Position numbers and translations under genes: made by a program
The notes under the pieces: model-generated
Told to the model about the DNA's origin: nothing
What the model saw: only the letters and a program-made list of their open reading frames with translations
Databases searched by the model: none
Shown here: positions 43,362 to 51,556 of the stretch, one piece after another
Layout of the letters: each line of letters begins with the position of its first letter
Position numbering within the stretch: the first letter of the stretch is position 1
Source: G963677185 sp963677185
GTDB lineage: Bacteria > Bacillota > Syntrophomonadia > Syntrophomonadales > Syntrophomonadaceae
Assembly (NCBI GenBank): GCA_963677185.1
Contig: OY781889.1
Coordinates: forward strand, 1,116,001 to 1,180,000
Direction: 5' to 3'
Length of the DNA stretch: 64,000 nt

Positions 43362-44411
43362 ATGAAAGAAGTAAACATCGGCGGCCGCCTGGTCGGAACC
43401 AGCCAGGCTCCGTTAATAATTGCCGAAATGTCGGGCAACCACAACCAGTCCCTGGAGCGGGCCCTGGCCATTGTGGAGGCAGCGGCGCGGGCCGGGGCGA
43501 ATGGACTGAAGCTGCAGACTTATACCGCTGATACCATAACCCTGGATATTAGCGATGGGGAATTTTTTATCAGCGATCCGGATAATTTGTGGAAGGGCAG
43601 GAGCCTCTACGAACTGTACCAGGAAGCCTATACTCCCTGGGAATGGCATAAGCCCATATTTGAACGCTGCCGGGAGCTGGGGATGCTGGCTTTCAGCACC
43701 CCTTTCGACGAAAGCGCCGTGGATTACCTGGAAGACCTGGATGTGCCCTGTTATAAGATTGCTTCATTTGAAAACGCCGATATTCCGCTAATACGCAAAG
43801 TAGCTTCGACCGGCAAGCCCATGATAATTTCCACCGGCATGGCCAGCCTGGCTGAACTTGAAGAAAGCATCCAGACCGCCCGGGAGAACGGCTGCCGGGA
43901 TATTATCCTGCTGAAATGCACCAGCAGCTATCCAGCTACGCCGGAGAATACCAACATACTGACCATACCTCACCTGCGGGAGCTGTTTGGATGCCCGGTC
44001 GGACTGTCCGACCACACCATGGGACTGGGGGTGGCGGTGGCCAGCATTGCCCTGGGTGCGGTTATGATCGAAAAGCATTTCACCCTGGCCAGGGCTGACG
44101 GGGGAGTGGATTCGGCTTTTTCCATGGAACCGGATGAATTGGCCGGACTGGTAGTGGAAAGCGAGCGGGCCTGGCAGTCGCTGGGACAGGTTCATTACGG
44201 ACCCACCGAAGGCGAAAAGGCCTCGCTCAAGTTCAGGCGCTCTATCTATGTCGCCCGGGACATTGCTGCCGGGGAGGAGTATACGACGGAGAACATCCGC
44301 ATCGTGCGTCCGGGGCTGGGCCTGCCTCCCCGCTACTATGACATTCTGCTGGGCCGCAAGGCCAGCCGAGACCTGAAAAAGGGCACGGCCCTGAACTGGG
44401 ATTTGGTATAA
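43362..44411 (+). CDS. pseI: Pseudaminic acid synthase (NeuB family)
   Basis: The 349-residue protein has the NeuB-type TIM barrel, with IIAEMSGNHNQSLERAL near the start (the PseI form of the motif), KIASFENADIPLIRKVASTGKPMIISTGMA, and metal ligand histidines in LSDHTMG and IEKHFTL. The C-terminal SAF antifreeze-like domain (about 290-349) is complete. It condenses a 2,4-diacetamido-hexose with phosphoenolpyruvate to give the nine-carbon acid. AAAGGGGTG precedes the ATG. The legionaminate synthase alternative is less likely given the MSGNHNQS motif and the PseG gene nearby. Confidence 0.9.
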   Translation: MKEVNIGGRLVGTSQAPLIIAEMSGNHNQSLERALAIVEAAARAGANGLKLQTYTADTITLDISDGEFFISDPDNLWKGRSLYELYQEAYTPWEWHKPIFERCRELGMLAFSTPFDESAVDYLEDLDVPCYKIASFENADIPLIRKVASTGKPMIISTGMASLAELEESIQTARENGCRDIILLKCTSSYPATPENTNILTIPHLRELFGCPVGLSDHTMGLGVAVASIALGAVMIEKHFTLARADGGVDSAFSMEPDELAGLVVESERAWQSLGQVHYGPTEGEKASLKFRRSIYVARDIAAGEEYTTENIRIVRPGLGLPPRYYDILLGRKASRDLKKGTALNWDLV

Positions 44412-44435
44412 TAGTACCAGGAAGGAGGGCTGAGC

Positions 44436-45023
44436 ATGTCTTTAGCAAAACAGGATCGTCCATACAGCTACAGCGATTACTTGTCGTGGGATGAAGGGGA
44501 GCGCTGGGAATTAATTGATGGCTTTCCTTATGCGATGAGCCCGGCGCCATCCCGTAAACACCAGCAAATAGCTGGTGCTCTATATTACAACGTTAAGTCG
44601 TTTCTATCCGGAAAACGATGTCAGGCTTATTTCGCGCCTTTCGATGTGCGGCTGGCTACTCCCGGAACCGCAGATAAAGATATTTTAACCGTAGTGCAGC
44701 CTGATTTGGTTGTGGTATGTGATCACAGCAAGCTGGATGAGCGCGGATGCCTGGGCGCCCCTGACCTGGTTATTGAGATCTTGTCGCCCTCCAGCGCCAA
44801 GATGGACATGGTTACCAAGCTCCAGCTGTATGAAAAATACGCTGTTCGCGAGTACTGGCTGGTTCATCCTACTGATGAGACCATCATGGTTTACCGGCTA
44901 AATGAAGACGGGCGCTATGGCAGGTATGATCTGTTGGCCCGCGAAGATATACTGACCAGTGATATTTTGCCTGATTTCGAAATGGCACTGGCGACCCTTT
45001 TTGATGAAGTCCGCGAAGCCTAG
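44436..45023 (+). CDS. Uma2-family (DUF820) PD-(D/E)XK nuclease-like protein
   Basis: The 195-residue protein has the Uma2 signatures WELIDG (about 26-31), QPDLVVVCD, GAPDLVIEILSPSS with the catalytic Asp and Glu, and KLQLYEKYAVREYWLVHP. The family is built on the restriction-endonuclease fold and is common in Cyanobacteria and some Bacillota; its role is unknown. Here it sits inside the nonulosonate operon and overlaps the PseG start by 20 bases, so it is co-translated with sugar genes it does not obviously belong to. It is probably an insertion that was tolerated or a moonlighting gene. AAGGAGG precedes the ATG. Confidence 0.88.
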   Translation: MSLAKQDRPYSYSDYLSWDEGERWELIDGFPYAMSPAPSRKHQQIAGALYYNVKSFLSGKRCQAYFAPFDVRLATPGTADKDILTVVQPDLVVVCDHSKLDERGCLGAPDLVIEILSPSSAKMDMVTKLQLYEKYAVREYWLVHPTDETIMVYRLNEDGRYGRYDLLAREDILTSDILPDFEMALATLFDEVREA

Positions 45024-46026
45024 AGTATTTATCCGGGCTGACGGCAACAGCCGCATCGGGCTGGGGCATATCATGCGCACCGGCGCCCTGGCCGGCGCCC
45101 TGCAGAAGCTGGGCGCAGAAGCTATTTATCTGAGCCGCGATCCAGCCTTTGTTTCCGCTTATGAATGTGTTCATATCCCACCTGATCTGCCGTTGGTCTC
45201 CGAACCTGAATGGTTCGCGCAGCTGCTGGCCAGCGAAAATGCCGCGGCCCTGGTTGTTGATCACTATGGCTTCGACCAGCCTCTGCTGGACCAGGTATTT
45301 GCTATCCCGGGCATCGCCAGCCTGATCATTGACGACATGAACCTTTACACATATGAGAGCACCCTGCTGCTGAACCAGAACGCCTATGCCCCTGATCTGA
45401 TTATAAAAGGCAGGGCCGAGACCATGCTGGGTTCGGAGTACATAATGATAAGAGACGAATTCACTGGCTTGCACCGCCGCCAGGCAAGGCCGATCCCGGA
45501 AAACGTACTTATCACTATGGGGGCGGCCGATCCGCAGTGTTACACTCAGAAACTGCTGGAGATGCTGCCCTCCTATCAAGATTTTTCAAAATATAAATGG
45601 CATGTGATCATCGGGCCCGCCTTTGCGCACGGGGAGCAGATCCGCGCTGCGGCAGCTGCACTGACCGAAGTCATCTTGCATGCAAATCCAGCCGCAGTAA
45701 AGGATTTGATGATTTTTTGCGATATATCAATTAGCGCTGCAGGCAGCAGCATCTACGAGCTGGCCGCCTGCGGTGTTCCGTCTCTGCTGGTGGTGGCCGG
45801 GGAAAACCAGATAATGCTGGCGGAAAAGGCCGAACTGCTGGGCTGGAGCCGCAATCTGGGCAGCGGAGATGCACTGCCCATGGAGAAGCTGATCATCGAA
45901 ACGGATGCGCTCCTCAACAACGAACAGCAACGAATAGAGATGGCCCGCAAGGGGCAGGAGGCGATAGACGGCCAGGGAGCTGGACGGGTCGCTGAAAGGC
46001 TCATGAGGGTAATAAGGAGGCGCTGA
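45004..46026 (+). CDS. pseG: PseG-like UDP-sugar hydrolase
   Basis: The 340-residue protein begins MKSAKPRVFIRADGNSRIGLGHIMRTGALA, the N-terminus of PseG/SpsG glycosyltransferase-B-like hydrolases, with the active-site His in GLGH. The C-terminal half has ISAAGSSIYELAACGVPSLLV, the UDP-binding region. It removes UDP from UDP-2,4-diacetamido-trideoxy-altrose, giving the substrate for PseI. ATG 45004 lies inside the end of the Uma2 gene; the frame is open upstream but family alignment fixes this start. The next gene follows after 2 bases. Confidence 0.87.
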   Translation: MKSAKPRVFIRADGNSRIGLGHIMRTGALAGALQKLGAEAIYLSRDPAFVSAYECVHIPPDLPLVSEPEWFAQLLASENAAALVVDHYGFDQPLLDQVFAIPGIASLIIDDMNLYTYESTLLLNQNAYAPDLIIKGRAETMLGSEYIMIRDEFTGLHRRQARPIPENVLITMGAADPQCYTQKLLEMLPSYQDFSKYKWHVIIGPAFAHGEQIRAAAAALTEVILHANPAAVKDLMIFCDISISAAGSSIYELAACGVPSLLVVAGENQIMLAEKAELLGWSRNLGSGDALPMEKLIIETDALLNNEQQRIEMARKGQEAIDGQGAGRVAERLMRVIRRR

Positions 46027-46028
46027 AC

Positions 46029-47072
46029 ATGCCTGTGTTTACAGATTTGAAAGAAATGATAATAGGCAAAAAAATCCTGGTTACCGGTGGGACTGGAACC
46101 GTGGGGCAATGCCTGGTGCGCAAGCTCCTGGAATTCAGCCCGGAAGTGGTTCGGGTATTTTCCCGGGATGAGCACAAGCAATACCGGATGCAGCAGTTTT
46201 TCAACGCCAATGACGTGGACGCCGACCTCATCCGCTTTTTGCTGGGGGATGTGCGAGACAAGGAAAGACTGGACCGCGCCATGGAAAATATCGACATAGT
46301 ATTCCACCTGGCGGCCCTGAAGCATGTGCCGGCTTGTGAATATAACCCCTATGAAGCGGTGAAAACCAATGTGATAGGCACACAGAACGTCATTGACTGT
46401 GCCATTCAGAACGGGGTTAAAGCCGTGGTTTACAGCAGTTCCGACAAGGCGGCCAGCCCTACCAATACCATGGGAGCCAGCAAGCTCCTGGCCGAGCGCC
46501 TCATATCGTCTTCTGATCAGTGGCGCGGCCCTCGGAATATCAAGTTTCTGTCGGTGCGCTTCGGAAATATATTGAACAGTCGCGGCTCGGTGGTGCCCCT
46601 CTTCAGAGAGCAAATCAGCCGGGGCGAGGCCATAACTGTTACCGAACCGGCCATGACCCGCTTCATTATGGACATGCAAAAGGCAGTCAATCTGATTCTC
46701 AAATCACTGCTGCTTTCCCACGGCGGGGAGACCTTTGTTTTTAAAATGCCGGTTCTGGCCATTGGTGACCTGGCCCGGGCAGTGATCGAAATGGAAGGTC
46801 CAGGGACTGCGGTGAAGCACATCGGCCTGCGGCCGGGAGAGAAAATGTACGAAGAGCTGATGAGCGAGGAAGAAGGCAGCCGGTCGCTGGAAACCGAGGA
46901 TATGTTTATTATTTTGCCGTTTAACCGTAAAATAGATGAAGAACTAAGGCGTTATTCAAACGCCTGGGCTGCTGGAGGCGGCGTGTACAGCTCGGAAGGC
47001 GAACCTATTTTGGCTATCGAAGAAATCAAGGAGGTTTTACGCGAGGCTGACCAGTGCCGGCGTTCAGTGTGA
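46029..47072 (+). CDS. UDP-GlcNAc dehydratase, PseB/Pen position, with Ser-Met-Lys triad
   Basis: The 347-residue soluble SDR starts with ILVTGGTGTVGQCLVRKL (16-33) and has SSSDKAASP (136-144) and M148-G-A-S-K152. In PseB/FlaA1 the last motif is Tyr-x3-Lys; Met in its place is the SMK triad known from the CapD/WbpM group of dehydratases. It performs the first step, 4,6- or 5,6-dehydration of UDP-GlcNAc. Together with the second SDR gene 27 bases downstream it may form the two-enzyme Pen/Pal route known from Bacillus thuringiensis. It follows PseG after 2 bases. Confidence 0.82.
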   Translation: MPVFTDLKEMIIGKKILVTGGTGTVGQCLVRKLLEFSPEVVRVFSRDEHKQYRMQQFFNANDVDADLIRFLLGDVRDKERLDRAMENIDIVFHLAALKHVPACEYNPYEAVKTNVIGTQNVIDCAIQNGVKAVVYSSSDKAASPTNTMGASKLLAERLISSSDQWRGPRNIKFLSVRFGNILNSRGSVVPLFREQISRGEAITVTEPAMTRFIMDMQKAVNLILKSLLLSHGGETFVFKMPVLAIGDLARAVIEMEGPGTAVKHIGLRPGEKMYEELMSEEEGSRSLETEDMFIILPFNRKIDEELRRYSNAWAAGGGVYSSEGEPILAIEEIKEVLREADQCRRSV

Positions 47073-47099
47073 TCAATCAAGCTGAAAGAGGTGAATATA

Positions 47100-48050
47100 T
47101 TGGCAGCTAATCCCAGTATTCTGGTAACCGGCGGAGCCGGTTTTATTGGCAGGTGGGTGGTGAAAAAGCTTCTCGAAGACGGGCAACAAGTGCTGGCGCT
47201 TGATGACCTGTCCAACGGGAGGCTTTCTAATATTGATGAATTCAAGTCCAATCCGGATTTCACCTTTGTAGAGGGCGATATCAAGGACCAAGCACTGTTA
47301 GAATGCTTGTTCAAAGATGGATTTCCCCTGGTGTATCACCTCGGAGCCAGTATAAATGTGCAGGATTCCATCGACGATCCCCGGACCACCTTTTATAACG
47401 ATGCGGTAGGCACCTTCAATGTCCTGGAAGAATGCCGCCGGCAGGGCAGCAAGATGCTGTTCATGTCTACCTGCATGGTTTTCGAGCGCAGCCTGGACGA
47501 AGGCGGCATCACCGAGGAGCACCCGGTCAAGCCGGTTTCTCCTTATGCGGCCAGCAAGCTGGCCGGGGAAGCCCTGACCCTCTCGTATTTTTATACGTAT
47601 GGGCTGCCCACGGTGGTGGTGAGGCCGTTCAACACTTATGGACCTTTCCAAAAATCCTCCGGAGAAGGTGGAGTCGTATCTGTTTTTATCAAGCGCGACC
47701 TGAAGGGAGAGGACTTGAACATTTATGGAGATGGTCTTCAAACCCGGGACCTGCTTTTTGTTGATGACTGCGCTGCCTTTGTAATCGCAGCGGGCAGAAG
47801 CGAAGCCTGCAACGGGCAGCTTATGAACGCCGGGCTGGGCAGGGATATCAGCATCAACGGACTGGCTGCTCTCATTTGTTCAGATCCAAACCGCATCAAG
47901 CATATAACCCATATTCATCCACAAAGCGAGATCCCCAAGCTGCTGTGCAACTATGATAAAGCCAGGCGGATACTGGGCTGGGCGCCCCGAATCAGCCTGG
48001 AAGAAGGCATAAAGATAACCAGGGAGTGGATTGCGGCTTATGATAAGTGA
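47100..48050 (+). CDS. NAD-dependent SDR epimerase/dehydratase, candidate Pal
   Basis: The 316-residue extended SDR has ILVTGGAGFIGRWVVKKLLEDG, the catalytic segment MSTCMVFE and YAASKLAGE (Tyr-x3-Lys), and the sugar-binding VVRPFNTYGPFQ. It is like UDP-glucose 4-epimerases and 4,6-dehydratases. A second SDR is not needed in the Campylobacter pseudaminate route but is in the Bacillus thuringiensis route, where Pal completes the reaction begun by Pen. TTG 47100 is preferred (AAAGAGGTG just upstream); GTG 47091 lies within that site. It overlaps the next gene by 11 bases. Confidence 0.83.
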   Translation: MAANPSILVTGGAGFIGRWVVKKLLEDGQQVLALDDLSNGRLSNIDEFKSNPDFTFVEGDIKDQALLECLFKDGFPLVYHLGASINVQDSIDDPRTTFYNDAVGTFNVLEECRRQGSKMLFMSTCMVFERSLDEGGITEEHPVKPVSPYAASKLAGEALTLSYFYTYGLPTVVVRPFNTYGPFQKSSGEGGVVSVFIKRDLKGEDLNIYGDGLQTRDLLFVDDCAAFVIAAGRSEACNGQLMNAGLGRDISINGLAALICSDPNRIKHITHIHPQSEIPKLLCNYDKARRILGWAPRISLEEGIKITREWIAAYDK

Positions 48051-49185
48051 TTTTATACCTTATGGCAGGCAGAACCTGGACCAGGACGACATCGCAGCTG
48101 TGGTCAAGGTGCTTAACTCCCCGCTGATCACCCAGGGCCCGGAGATAGACCAATTCGAACGCCAGGTGGCCGAATACTGTTCGGCCCGTTTTGCAGTGGC
48201 TTTCAGCAGCGGAACCTCGGCTCTGCACGCAGCCATGTTCGCGGCCGGGATTCAGGCCGGGGATGAAATAATTACCACTCCCATAACCTTTGTGGCCACT
48301 GCCAATGCCGCCGCTTATATGGGCGCCCGGCCGGTTCTGGCTGATATCGACCCGGACACCTACTGCCTGGACCCGGAAAAGGCCGCCCGGTGTATTACTC
48401 CGCAAACGAAGGCTATCGTGCCGGTTGATTATGCCGGTTACCCTGTGGATATTAAGGCATTTCGCAGCCTGGCCAGAAAGCACGGTCTGGTGCTGATTGA
48501 GGATGCCGCTCACGCCCTGGGGGGGATCAGGGAAGGCCGCAAGATCGGCACTGAAGCGGATATGACCATGTTTTCTTTTCATCCAGTCAAGCACATAACC
48601 ACCGGCGAAGGCGGCATGATCGTAACAGATAATCCCAGTTACGACCGGCGTTTGCGCCAGTTCCGAAATCACGGGATTGTCCGGGATGAGGAGCTTATGC
48701 AGGAGAACCACGGACCCTGGTATTATGAGATGCAGGCGCTGGGATACAATTTCCGGATGACCTCCATTCAAGCAGCTCTGGGTCTCTCGCAGCTGCGCAA
48801 GCTGGAGGGATTCATTGCCGAAAGGGAGAAAACCGCCCGCGTATACAACGAAGCCTTTGCTGATTTTGATATGGTCAACATTCCTCCCGTACCTCCTGAA
48901 GAATGGCGCCATGCCTATCACCTGTACCCGGTCCTGCTGAAGCCGGGGGTCAGCCGGCGGGCCTTTTTCAACTATATGCGCTCCAAGAACATTGGCGTGC
49001 AGGTGCACTACATACCGGTCCACTTTCAACCGTACTACCGCCAGCTCTATTCATATCAGCCGGGAGATTTCCCTGCAGCCGAGGATTTTTATGCCAGAGA
49101 GCTAAGCCTGCCCATATTCCCGGGCTTGAGCAGCATCGACCAGGATTATGTAATTAAAATGGTGAAAGGATACCAGTCCTATTAA
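48040..49185 (+). CDS. pseC: PseC-type DegT/DnrJ aminotransferase
   Basis: The 381-residue protein has the DegT/DnrJ/EryC1 pattern: FIPYGRQNLDQDDIAAVVKVL and LITQGPEIDQFE at the start, SSGTSALHAAMFAAG for the PLP phosphate, EDAAHALGG for the PLP pyridine and the Schiff-base Lys in SFHPVKHITTGEGG. PseC transfers an amino group from glutamate to C-4 of the UDP-keto-sugar. ATG 48040 overlaps the SDR gene; TTG 48031 is an alternative with AGGGAG at a better distance. It is the last gene of the nonulosonate operon, followed by a terminator. Confidence 0.88.
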   Translation: MISDFIPYGRQNLDQDDIAAVVKVLNSPLITQGPEIDQFERQVAEYCSARFAVAFSSGTSALHAAMFAAGIQAGDEIITTPITFVATANAAAYMGARPVLADIDPDTYCLDPEKAARCITPQTKAIVPVDYAGYPVDIKAFRSLARKHGLVLIEDAAHALGGIREGRKIGTEADMTMFSFHPVKHITTGEGGMIVTDNPSYDRRLRQFRNHGIVRDEELMQENHGPWYYEMQALGYNFRMTSIQAALGLSQLRKLEGFIAEREKTARVYNEAFADFDMVNIPPVPPEEWRHAYHLYPVLLKPGVSRRAFFNYMRSKNIGVQVHYIPVHFQPYYRQLYSYQPGDFPAAEDFYARELSLPIFPGLSSIDQDYVIKMVKGYQSY

Positions 49186-49186
49186 T

Positions 49187-49209
49187 AAAGGGAAGATTAT
49201 CCCTTTTTT
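49187..49209 (+). terminator. Rho-independent terminator after pseC
   Basis: AAAGGGA (49187-49193) pairs with TCCCTTT (49200-49206) and runs into further T residues, two bases after the pseC stop. Confidence 0.8.
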
Positions 49210-49276
49210 ACGTGATTGGTTGCACCGGCGGCAGAAGCTTGGGATAATAAGCAGTATAAAGGCAGTTCCGTTGTAT

Positions 49277-49305
49277 TTGACCTGATTTCATTAATACTCC
49301 ATAAT
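49277..49305 (+). promoter_or_regulatory. Sigma-A type promoter of the DivIVA-like gene
   Basis: TTGACC (49277-49282) and CATAAT (49300-49305) are 17 bases apart, about 80 bases before the start codon. Confidence 0.6.
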
Positions 49306-49384
49306 AGAACCGTATACTCACCGTTAATACTGCTCCCGCGTTCAATGTAACAGCATATCGTCATGCAAAGGAGGCTTCAATCCT

Positions 49385-50998
49385 GTGGATAGTGCATTTG
49401 GAAAAAGTCTTTTCGGATATAAAAAAGAAGAGGTGGAGCGTTCTATCCAGAAGATAGAACAGGAGAACCTGGGGAAAATTAAGACCCTGGAAGAAGAGCT
49501 GGCTTCAGCCAATAATAAGCTGCTGGCATCCGAAAAGGCTCGCACGGAACAGCAGCAGAAGCTGGATGAGCTATATAACAAAGAAAGCGCCCTTGTAGAC
49601 CTGCTGATGGCCGCCCGGGAGAAGGCCGACCGGATCGAAATTGATGCTCAAAACCGGGCAGATGAAATAATTCAGGATGCGGAAGGCGAATACCAGCGCA
49701 AACAGCTGGCTATCGAGCGCCTGCACCGAAGATATGGCGATTTCCAGGAAAATTTCCGGGGATTGCTGGCTCAATATACCGGTATGCTGGGGCAGATGCC
49801 AGAGCTGGTTTTCGTGGAAGAGAATAAGGCCCTGCCTTCGGGCAGCGATTCTATATACCAGGAACGGACCGATACTGCCGAGCTGAGCGATGGGGGCTGG
49901 CCGCCTGCACCGGCCGGGATGCCGGAAGCGGCAGCCGGCAAAGAACAGGATGAAACATCCGGCCTGGCTGAGGCGGAGGAAAAGGGCCGCATTGAAGATG
50001 AGCTCAAGGATGAAGATAAGGACGGGTTCAAGGAGCCGCAGGGCTCGGCAGACCAGTTGTCCTATGAGCCGGCGGTGAAAGAGCCCTGGGCGCTTTCGCT
50101 GGTGGGAAAAAGCGAGGCCGCAGAGGAAGCATTGAGCGCGGCTGTTGTGGACGAGGCGGAAGAGCCCGAGCTGCCGAAGAATGAGGCAGCAGCGGCTCCA
50201 GAGGAAGCTGTGGAACCCGTGGCTGAAGCCGGGGCTGTTATGTCGGCTGCCGCGTCTGAATGGGTGGTTCCAGTCGCAGGGGAGGCAACTGCTGATCTAA
50301 GTCTGGCCGCGTCCAGCGCCCACGAAGATGAAAAGGCTGTGAAAGCACCAATTATTGAGAACAGTAAATATAAGCCCTTTACTCCTTTTAGTAAAAAAAC
50401 CGACGAAGCAGGCGCTCTGGCCGTGGCTGCCGAAGTAATTGAGGCGAAGCCGGAGGAAGTTATCGATACCGAAATCCCTGGCGAATCCGGATTTAAGGAT
50501 GCATTCAGCGTGATTCCCAAATCGCCGGCAGAAAGCCATGGCTACGATACAGATCCTGCAACCGCTAAAATTGTGGAAAAGCCGGATTCTGAATTTGAAG
50601 ACGATATAAGCGGCCAGATTAAGGGCCGCTTGGAAAAATCTCCAGCAGTTTCAGAAGCAAGCGAACCATTACTCTATAACCATGAATTCCCCTGGGCCGA
50701 GCGCGTACCTGAAGAGGTTCAGGAACCAGAAGCAAAGGATACAGAAACGAAGGATATAGAGGGCGGAGAGGCTGCCGAAGAAAAACCAGCCAGCATCTAT
50801 CCCAAGCCATGGGATAATGAAAGCTATAAGAACGGTAAGGCTGGGTCTGACAAAGGTTCTGGAGAACCCAACAAGTTAAAAGAACTCCTGGAACGCCACC
50901 GGGAGGAGATTGAACGCAAAAACAAGAAAAGCGATATTCCGCCGGATAATACCATCCAACTGGATATGAGCGAAGAGGATAAGAAATTCTGGTCGTAA
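49385..50998 (+). CDS. DivIVA-like coiled-coil protein with long acidic linker
   Basis: The 537-residue protein begins MDSAFGKSLFGYKKEEVERS, close to the DivIVA N-terminal lipid-binding motif (F-x(4)-GY-x(3)-EV), and continues as a coiled coil to about residue 130. Residues about 140-490 are low-complexity, rich in Glu, Ala, Pro and Lys and probably disordered. The C-terminus (KLKELLERHREEIERKNKKSD) is again helical. Such proteins mark cell poles or division sites and recruit partners. The start is GTG 49385 with AAAGGAGG upstream. A role in placing flagella or the divisome is only a guess. Confidence 0.75.
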   Translation: MDSAFGKSLFGYKKEEVERSIQKIEQENLGKIKTLEEELASANNKLLASEKARTEQQQKLDELYNKESALVDLLMAAREKADRIEIDAQNRADEIIQDAEGEYQRKQLAIERLHRRYGDFQENFRGLLAQYTGMLGQMPELVFVEENKALPSGSDSIYQERTDTAELSDGGWPPAPAGMPEAAAGKEQDETSGLAEAEEKGRIEDELKDEDKDGFKEPQGSADQLSYEPAVKEPWALSLVGKSEAAEEALSAAVVDEAEEPELPKNEAAAAPEEAVEPVAEAGAVMSAAASEWVVPVAGEATADLSLAASSAHEDEKAVKAPIIENSKYKPFTPFSKKTDEAGALAVAAEVIEAKPEEVIDTEIPGESGFKDAFSVIPKSPAESHGYDTDPATAKIVEKPDSEFEDDISGQIKGRLEKSPAVSEASEPLLYNHEFPWAERVPEEVQEPEAKDTETKDIEGGEAAEEKPASIYPKPWDNESYKNGKAGSDKGSGEPNKLKELLERHREEIERKNKKSDIPPDNTIQLDMSEEDKKFWS

Positions 50999-51007
50999 AC
51001 ACTAATT

Positions 51008-51093
51008 GGAAACCCCCTTCGAGATTCATGCCGTGCGGCTTTTTTATCGATATAGATATAAGCCGGATAGAGTGAATTTCGAAGGGGGTTTTT
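51008..51093 (+). promoter_or_regulatory. Long leader stem that buries the ribosome-binding site
   Basis: Bases 51010-51022 (AAACCCCCTTCGA) are perfectly complementary to 51079-51091 (TCGAAGGGGGTTT). The pairing continues inward to 51029/51072 and outward to 51008/51093, with G-U pairs included. An inner CGGCTT/AAGCCG pair lies in the loop. The right arm contains GAAGGGGG, the ribosome-binding site for ATG 51096, so translation would require opening of the stem. Confidence 0.65.
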
Positions 51094-51095
51094 GT

Positions 51096-51485
51096 ATGAA
51101 AAGGGTGCTGGCAGTTGCCCTGCTGATCGTAGTGCTGGTGGCAGCCGGACTGGCGGTAAAAACTGCCTATGGAACAACCAGCACTACCGAACCGGTAGTT
51201 GTTGAGTATTACAGTCCCCTTGAACAGGAGATATATATATCCAGCAGTGAACGCATATTGTATGTGCCCTGGAAAGGCAGCCTGAAAGCTTTTGACACCT
51301 TTTTTGTGTCCTATGCTTCCATTAACGAGACTCACGACCAGGCCAAGCTGGTCATAGATGGAGCCGAGAACAACGGCAAGCTGGGGCAAAAGCTTGAATT
51401 TACCGACACTGAAGGCGACAAATACGTAGCCGTAGTTGAGGAGATTACCTGCCAGTATACCAAACTCCGAATCATGAGCTTGTAA
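51096..51485 (+). CDS. Small secreted protein of unknown function
   Basis: The 129-residue product has an N-terminal signal peptide or anchor (KRVLAVALLIVVLVAAGLAV, cleavage possibly after AYG) and a beta-rich exported part with a single Cys (EEITCQYTKL). No family was recognised. ATG 51096 has GAAGGGGG 7 bases upstream; the frame opens earlier but without a signal peptide at its start. It is followed by a perfect bidirectional terminator and its leader is highly structured. Confidence 0.72.
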   Translation: MKRVLAVALLIVVLVAAGLAVKTAYGTTSTTEPVVVEYYSPLEQEIYISSSERILYVPWKGSLKAFDTFFVSYASINETHDQAKLVIDGAENNGKLGQKLEFTDTEGDKYVAVVEEITCQYTKLRIMSL

Positions 51486-51512
51486 ATGCAGACGGTATGA
51501 AAATATGCGAAT

Positions 51513-51548
51513 AAAAAGCCCGGCAGTGCATGCACTGCCGGGCTTTTT
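51513..51548. terminator. Perfect bidirectional terminator
   Basis: A 36-base perfect palindrome has 18-base arms: AAAAAGCCCGGCAGTGCA (51513-51530) and its complement (51531-51548). It ends in T-runs on both strands. It sits between the converging small secreted protein and acyl-CoA dehydrogenase genes. Confidence 0.95.
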
Positions 51549-51556
51549 GACTATTC

